A program made the position numbers and the translations under genes. Under the pieces are notes generated by a model. It had not been told where the DNA came from. It worked only from the letters and a program-made list of their open reading frames with translations, and did not search any database. Shown here piece by piece: positions 4,906 to 5,875 of a stretch of 5,875 nt of DNA (positions are counted from its first letter, which is position 1; each line of letters opens with the position of its first letter). The stretch is from CAZJKE01 sp964555625 (GTDB lineage Bacteria; Planctomycetota; Phycisphaerae; Phycisphaerales; SM1A02). The stretch spans positions 1 to 5,875 of the forward strand of contig CAZKTE010000072.1 of assembly GCA_964555625.1 (NCBI GenBank), read 5' to 3'.

Positions 4906-5875
4906 ATGGGAGCGGGGCTCCATTTCCTTGGTTGGGACGACCACTTCCTGCCGCGCGTTGCGAGGTGGTTGGTGGAGGAGGCTATCGAGTCAGGCATTGC
5001 CGGGGCCGACGGCCTGCTTGTGGTGGCGCCTGGCACCTGGTCCGCCCGCCGGCTGCGATCCTTGGTCTCGTCGGCCGAGCCAGCGACTGCGCTGCCGCGC
5101 ATCATCCCCGTGTCGCAACTGGTTACCGCGCTTGTCGACGATCGGCGGGTCCGCGCGGACGCGGCTACGGCGCGATTCGCAATGGTTGCGGCACTCCAGG
5201 AGCTCGATGACGATGCGCTGCGTGACCTTGTCGGAGCTCGCACGCCCAAGCAAGACGAGTTGCATCGGTGGCTGAGCGTCGCGGAGGACGTCGAGCGCAT
5301 CTGCAGCGCGCTGGCCGCAGGGGGTCGCTCAAGCGTCGTGGCCACATGGCCAGAGGCTGCTGCAGCGCTGTTGACCGGTGCTGCGCGCCGTCGCTTTGAC
5401 GCGGTCGCGAGCGCCCGTACCGCGGTGGACGCGATTCTTTTGGACGTGGGCCGCGTGCACGCGGACACAGTGCGCCTCGACGCCGCAGAGGCACGGATTA
5501 CCTGCCACGGCGATGTCGCCAGGATCATCCTCGTCGGGACGCACGCGCTGTCGCGCAGCAATCGGATGGTGCTGGAGCATGCAGGTGTCGAGTTGGACGC
5601 GCTAGTGCGCGCGCCGCAGGCGATCCAGAACGGTTTCGATCAACTGGGTTGCGTCGACGAGGCGTGGTGGCGCGATGCGCACATCGAACTTCCAGCGGAC
5701 ATGATCAGGGTTGCAGGCGGCCCGGGCGACCAAGCACGCGTGGTGCTCGAGGAACTCGAGGCGCGCGGTGCTGACCTTGTCGCAGATGAGGTAACCATCG
5801 CCGTCACCGAGGGGTCGGCCGTGGCACCCATGCGGCGTCAACTCGCTGGAAACGGCGTTGCGACGCGCTACGCCG
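4906..5875 (+). CDS. AddB/RecB-like PD-(D/E)XK nuclease family protein, N-terminal part (3' partial)
   Basis: A frame beginning at ATG 4906 stays open to the window end, giving 323 residues with no stop. Recognisable stretches are LLVVAPGTWSARRLRSLV (37-54), RITCHGDVARIILVGTHALS (197-216), IELPADMIRVAGGPGDQARV (260-279) and DEVTIAVTEGSAVAPMRRQL (294-313). These resemble the inactive-helicase half of AddB-like proteins, where sequence of the type 'threshold value/position against cutoffs then redo with a weaker arginine' recurs around residues 260-320, ahead of a C-terminal PD-(D/E)XK nuclease. AddB works with the AddA helicase-nuclease to process double-strand breaks for recombination. I see no Walker A GxxGxGK[ST] in the visible part. 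The nuclease motif would lie beyond the window, so the family call is a recollection-based inference. The upstream AAGG at 4891-4894 is a weak ribosome site. An in-frame GTG at 4894 is an alternative start. The preceding 420-bp gap suggests the gene has its own promoter. Confidence 0.6.
   Translation, partial: MGAGLHFLGWDDHFLPRVARWLVEEAIESGIAGADGLLVVAPGTWSARRLRSLVSSAEPATALPRIIPVSQLVTALVDDRRVRADAATARFAMVAALQELDDDALRDLVGARTPKQDELHRWLSVAEDVERICSALAAGGRSSVVATWPEAAAALLTGAARRRFDAVASARTAVDAILLDVGRVHADTVRLDAAEARITCHGDVARIILVGTHALSRSNRMVLEHAGVELDALVRAPQAIQNGFDQLGCVDEAWWRDAHIELPADMIRVAGGPGDQARVVLEELEARGADLVADEVTIAVTEGSAVAPMRRQLAGNGVATRYA

Noticed and set aside
4722..5561. Minus-strand frame (279 codons) opposite the AddB-like gene
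   Set aside because: Its product is Ser/Arg/Ala-rich with low complexity. The plus strand over the same DNA is open to the window end and carries protein-like, AddB-resembling sequence.
1..5875. CRISPR array, tRNA, rRNA, insertion sequence or phage gene
   Set aside because: I looked for spaced direct repeats, tRNA T-loop signatures, terminal inverted repeats and transposase or integrase motifs on both strands and found none.

Overview
This is a GC-rich window from a bacterium that most resembles a marine Planctomycetota of the Phycisphaerae type. The lineage call is an inference from three things: a secreted protein ending in a PAPG-type sorting tail, a large secreted CehA/McbA-like PHP hydrolase with a PA14-like C-terminal module, and the start of a divergent AddB/RecB-like nuclease. 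No rRNA or other phylogenetic marker is present, so the assignment stays tentative.

Layout. Positions 1-1366 (+ strand) hold three closely packed genes: the 3' end of a cell-surface or secreted protein (1-396), a 65-residue two-helix membrane protein (406-603), and a SMUG1-family uracil-DNA glycosylase (584-1366) that overlaps the membrane-protein gene by 20 nt. Positions 1309-3699 (- strand) hold a 796-residue exported PHP-domain hydrolase. Its 3' end overlaps the 3' end of the glycosylase gene convergently by 58 bp. A 66-bp divergent intergenic region (3700-3765) carries its strong ribosome binding site and a possible extended -10 element. Positions 3766-4485 (+) encode a short importer-type ABC ATPase with all nucleotide-binding motifs but no TOBE domain. 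Positions 4486-4905 are about 420 bp without a convincing protein gene. They hold a near-perfect 14-bp hairpin, a GAAGA microsatellite, a hairpin containing a Shine-Dalgarno-like core, and a T6 tract after a very short stem. From 4906 to the window end (+) a large ORF remains open for 323 codons. It looks like the amino-terminal, inactive-helicase part of an AddB-like PD-(D/E)XK nuclease.

The genes do not form one obvious pathway. Two (the SMUG1 glycosylase and the AddB-like protein) fit DNA repair but are separated by the hydrolase and the ABC ATPase. The ABC ATPase has no permease or binding protein beside it in the window. There is no CRISPR array, tRNA, rRNA, transposase, phage gene or recognisable defence system. 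I see no strong candidate for a new biological system. The most useful things to follow up are the structured spacer after the ABC gene, the domain combination of the PHP hydrolase, the SMUG1 wedge-loop substitution, and the apparent loss of Walker A in the AddB-like protein.
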